From Xanthobacteraceae bacterium (lineage in GTDB: Bacteria > Pseudomonadota > Alphaproteobacteria > Rhizobiales > Xanthobacteraceae), in assembly GCA_028282095.1 (NCBI GenBank), contig JANQIP010000271.1:1-43327 (forward strand): DNA of 43,327 nucleotides. Reading direction: 5' to 3'. This document shows positions 40,937 to 43,327 of the stretch, piece after piece. Every line of letters begins with the position of its first letter. Position 1 is the first letter of the stretch. The notes under the pieces are model-generated. The model saw only the letters and a program-made list of their open reading frames with translations, was not told the origin of the DNA and did not search any database. The translations under genes and the position numbers were made by a program.

Positions 40937-42316
40937 TCATCCATAGCGCTCGCATAGCAGGGCGTAGAGCGCGCGCGCGGCCTGACATTCGCCGCCTTCC
41001 GGGCGACCCGGCTTCGTCGTGGGATTCCACCCAAAAATGTCAAGATGCAGCCACGCCTTGGCCGCATGAACGAAGCGCCTGAGAAACAGCGCGCAGATGA
41101 TCGAGCCGGCAAAGCCGCCCGACCCCGCATTGTCGAGATCGGCGACCTTGGAGTCGAGCATCGAGTCATAGGGACGCCACAGCGGCATCCGCCACAGCGG
41201 ATCGTTCTCCGCCTCGGCGCAGCGCGCGAGGTCCGCCGCAAGCGCGTCGTCGTCGGTGTAGAACGGCGGCAGCTCAGGCCCGAGCGCAACCCGCGCAGCG
41301 CCCGTCAGCGTGCCGAGATCGATCAAGAGCTCGGGCTCCTCCTCGTCGGCAAGCGCAAGCGCATCGGCGAGAATGAGGCGGCCTTCGGCGTCGGTATGGC
41401 CGATTTCGACACTTGTGCCCTGGCGCGAGCGATAGACATCGAGCGGCCGGAACGCGGAGCCCGACACCGCGTTCTCGACCGCCGGAACGAGCACACGCAA
41501 GCGCAGCCTCAGTCCGCGTCCCAAGATCATCTGCGCCAGCGCCAGCACGCTCGCCGCGCCGCCCATGTCCTTTTTCATCAGGCGCATGGCGGTGTCGCTC
41601 TTGAGGTCGAGCCCGCCGGTATCGAAGCACACGCCCTTGCCGACCAGGGTGACCTTGGGATGCGCCGGATCGCCCCAGGAAAGATCGATCAGCCGCGGCG
41701 CCCGCTCGGAGGCACGGCCCACCGCATGGATGAGCGGGAAATCCGCCGAAACAAGATCATCGCCGACGATCACATGAACTGCGGCGCCGTGGCGGGCGGC
41801 AAGCTCGCGCGCCGCCGTTTCGATCTCGGCCGGTCCCATGTCGTTGGCCGGCGTGTTGATGAGGTCGCGCGCCGCAAAGACCGCATCGGCGATGCGCGAG
41901 AGCTCGTCGCCATCGACCCCATCCGGAACTTCGAGCCGCACCTCCTTTTCGGGCTCGGCCCGGTAGCGGCCGAAGCGGTAGCTCCCGAGCGCGAAGGCAA
42001 GCGCGGCGAGCCGCGCATCAGTCCCGGCATTGGCGAGACGATAAACCCCGCGCGGCAACAGGCCGGGCAATTTCCCGGCGATGAACGGATTGCGGCCCGG
42101 CGTTCCCGCGGCGTCCACTCCGAACAGCACCGCGGCAAGGCTTCCGTCCGGACCGGGGACAAACACATGCTGTCCCGGTTTCGGCTCGAACCCGCACGCT
42201 TGGATGAAGGCGGTGGCGCCGGCGTCTAGCCCGTTACGCCAGTCCGGCCAAGTGGCCTGATCGACGAACCAGATCGGTACGGCCGCACCGGAAGAGTCTA
42301 CGAAAGCCGGATGCAT
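40937..42316 (-). CDS. Leucyl aminopeptidase family protein (M17)
   Basis: A 459-residue cytosolic metallo-aminopeptidase. The M17 catalytic domain (about residues 155-455) has the metal and active-site Lys in GKGVCFDTGGLDLKS, the bridging residues in RLMKKDMGGAA, and HTDAEGRLILADAL, where the usual motif is NTDAEGR. The N-terminal part is shorter than in PepA. The start at 42314-42316 (MHPAFVDSSG) has AGGGA five bases before it; a GTG five codons upstream is an alternative. The His in place of Asn is the one departure noticed and may be normal for this branch. It lies upstream of the NlpC/P60 gene on the same strand, separated by repeats; together they could degrade cell-wall peptides. Confidence 0.9.
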   Translation of the reverse strand: MHPAFVDSSGAAVPIWFVDQATWPDWRNGLDAGATAFIQACGFEPKPGQHVFVPGPDGSLAAVLFGVDAAGTPGRNPFIAGKLPGLLPRGVYRLANAGTDARLAALAFALGSYRFGRYRAEPEKEVRLEVPDGVDGDELSRIADAVFAARDLINTPANDMGPAEIETAARELAARHGAAVHVIVGDDLVSADFPLIHAVGRASERAPRLIDLSWGDPAHPKVTLVGKGVCFDTGGLDLKSDTAMRLMKKDMGGAASVLALAQMILGRGLRLRLRVLVPAVENAVSGSAFRPLDVYRSRQGTSVEIGHTDAEGRLILADALALADEEEPELLIDLGTLTGAARVALGPELPPFYTDDDALAADLARCAEAENDPLWRMPLWRPYDSMLDSKVADLDNAGSGGFAGSIICALFLRRFVHAAKAWLHLDIFGWNPTTKPGRPEGGECQAARALYALLCERYG

Positions 42317-42342
42317 GGAATCCCTAGTCACGGATCATCCTG

Positions 42343-42464
42343 CTAATGTTCCGACTCTGACGGTCCGACCCCGGACCGTCAGCCCGGAACACTAGCTAGT
42401 TCGATGCTTTGTGATGCGGCACCAACACAATGAGACGAGCTCAAGCGTTGGCGCCGCATCACTA
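42343..42464 (+). repeat. Repeat family A, copy 4
   Basis: Complete copy with the end bases changed: it starts CTAATGTTCC and ends GCATCACTAA, so both terminal CTAG tetranucleotides carry the matching G-to-A change. It lies upstream of both the divergent aminopeptidase and transferase genes. Confidence 0.85.
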
Positions 42465-42606
42465 ACATGTCGCCGGCTGGACTTGAAGGCATCGCGCGGC
42501 CGGGCATGGACGCGGTGCGCAATACAACTCTCCGATCCGTTTCCAGCGTGCCGGCTGCCCGGCAATCAGCCGTGATCGCGCAATCAGCCGCGAAAAGGAA
42601 CCCGAG

Positions 42607-43233
42607 ATGGCGATCGAGCTTCATGCCTTCAACACGCCCAATAGCCGCAAAATCAGTGTGGCGCTCGAAGAGATGGCGCTGCCCTACACCGTCAAGGTCG
42701 TCAATATCGCGAAGGACGAGCAGCACGATGCGGCCTTTTTGAAATTCAGCCCGAACAACAAGGTGCCGGCGATCATCGATCCCGACGGGCCGGGCGGCGA
42801 GCCGATCAGCGTCTTCGAATCGGGAGCAATTCTAATCTATCTCGGCGAAAAGACCGGCCGGTTCTGGCCTCGCGACCTGCGCGCCCGCGTGCCGGTGCTC
42901 GAATGGCTGATGTTCCAAATGGGTGGCTTCGGCCCGTTCCCCGGCCAAGTGCACCATTTCCTCGGAGTCGAGAACGAACAGGACCGTCGCTATGGGCTCG
43001 ACCGGTACATGACAGAGACACGACGGCTTTACCGTGTCATGGATCGCCGGCTTGCCGGCCGTGCCTTCTTCGCCGACGACATTTCGATCGCCGATTTCGC
43101 GATCATCGGCTGGGCCTGGCAGCATGAGCGCCACAAGATCGATCTTGCCGACTATCCGAGCGTGAAGCGCTGGTATGAGACGATGATGGCGCGCCCAGGC
43201 GTCAAGCGCGGTTTTGAGGTCGCGCTGCGCTAA
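42607..43233 (+). CDS. Glutathione S-transferase family protein (YfcG/GstB-like)
   Basis: A 208-residue two-domain GST. The thioredoxin-like N-terminal domain starts ELHAFNTPNSRKISVALEE, with the Thr/Asn-Pro-Asn-Ser motif typical of the Nu-class (YfcG/YghU) that uses glutathione or glutathione disulfide. FSPNNKVPAI contains the cis-Pro, and VFESGAILIYLGEKTG the Glu-Ser pair for the glutathione gamma-glutamyl group. The helical C-terminal domain (about residues 92-208) has the N-cap motif region DDISIADFAIIGW. The ATG has AGGA eight bases upstream. It stands alone between repeats. A disulfide reductase or peroxidase role is likely from the family; substrates are unknown. Confidence 0.9.
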   Translation: MAIELHAFNTPNSRKISVALEEMALPYTVKVVNIAKDEQHDAAFLKFSPNNKVPAIIDPDGPGGEPISVFESGAILIYLGEKTGRFWPRDLRARVPVLEWLMFQMGGFGPFPGQVHHFLGVENEQDRRYGLDRYMTETRRLYRVMDRRLAGRAFFADDISIADFAIIGWAWQHERHKIDLADYPSVKRWYETMMARPGVKRGFEVALR

Positions 43234-43277
43234 GCATGATCCCGAAAAGTTGGCAGACTTTTCGGACAAGATCATGC
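43234..43277 (+). repeat. Repeat family B, copy 15
   Basis: GCATGATCC-CGAAAAGTTGGCAGACTTTTCGG-ACAAGATCATGC, the canonical form, starting right after the transferase stop codon. Confidence 0.85.
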
Positions 43278-43292
43278 GACCAGATGAAGAGA

Positions 43293-43327
43293 AGCATGAT
43301 CCCGAAAAGCTGGCAGACTTTTCGGAC
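43293..43327 (+). repeat. Repeat family B, copy 16 (cut by the window end)
   Basis: A second palindrome in the same orientation after a CCAGATGAAGAGAA linker; the sequence ends inside it. Confidence 0.8.

Overview
The window looks like chromosomal DNA of a high-GC alphaproteobacterium of the Hyphomicrobiales (Rhizobiales), in the broad Bradyrhizobium / Rhodopseudomonas / Xanthobacteraceae neighbourhood. The supporting signs are the order cpdR - N-formylglutamate amidohydrolase - mmgR-type small RNA - hisN, a membrane-anchored CycM-type cytochrome c beside kdsB-pheA, a leucyl aminopeptidase / NlpC-P60 pair, DUF2336 and PilZ genes, and many palindromic intergenic repeats of the kind common in that group. 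The species cannot be named from the sequence alone.

Layout. 1-2.7 kb: a minus-strand PilZ / DUF2336 / PilZ group (probably c-di-GMP related). 2.8-4.3 kb: rpoH (heat-shock sigma factor) with its 3' end tandemly duplicated. 4.5-5.9 kb: an RluA-type pseudouridine synthase and a small membrane protein that start head to head on a shared CATG. 6.2-7.2 kb: a UDP-glucuronate 4-epimerase-like enzyme. 7.5-13.2 kb: an aryl-CoA thioesterase, a MarR regulator and a two-gene indolepyruvate ferredoxin oxidoreductase. 13.7-21.4 kb: mutS, then a cobalamin block: threonine-phosphate decarboxylase, cbiB, cobQ, cobO and a cobalamin riboswitch. 21.5-25.9 kb: tRNA-Val(GAC), cpdR, N-formylglutamate amidohydrolase, an mmgR-type sRNA, hisN and a retropepsin-like membrane protease. 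26-29 kb: a small uncharacterised protein, pheA, kdsB and cycM. 29.5-38.2 kb: a YejABEF-type peptide/microcin C transporter operon with two binding proteins and a VapBC-like toxin-antitoxin pair embedded between the permease and ATPase genes. 38.2-43.3 kb: a possible PD-(D/E)XK-fold protein, a NUDIX hydrolase, an NlpC/P60 hydrolase, a leucyl aminopeptidase and a glutathione S-transferase.

The genes are mostly housekeeping. The unusual content is in how the DNA is organised. At least two families of two-hairpin repeats fill the spacers (about five copies of family A and about sixteen of family B, counting partial ones), and several other palindromic families occur as well. One palindromic element of an intergenic family lies in frame inside cbiB and adds roughly 45 residues to the enzyme. 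The last codons and 3' flank of rpoH are present three times in tandem. Two unrelated divergent gene pairs start on the same CATG tetranucleotide. A toxin-antitoxin pair is fitted into the transporter operon so tightly that its stop codon overlaps the ATPase start. No CRISPR array, prophage or intact insertion sequence was seen.
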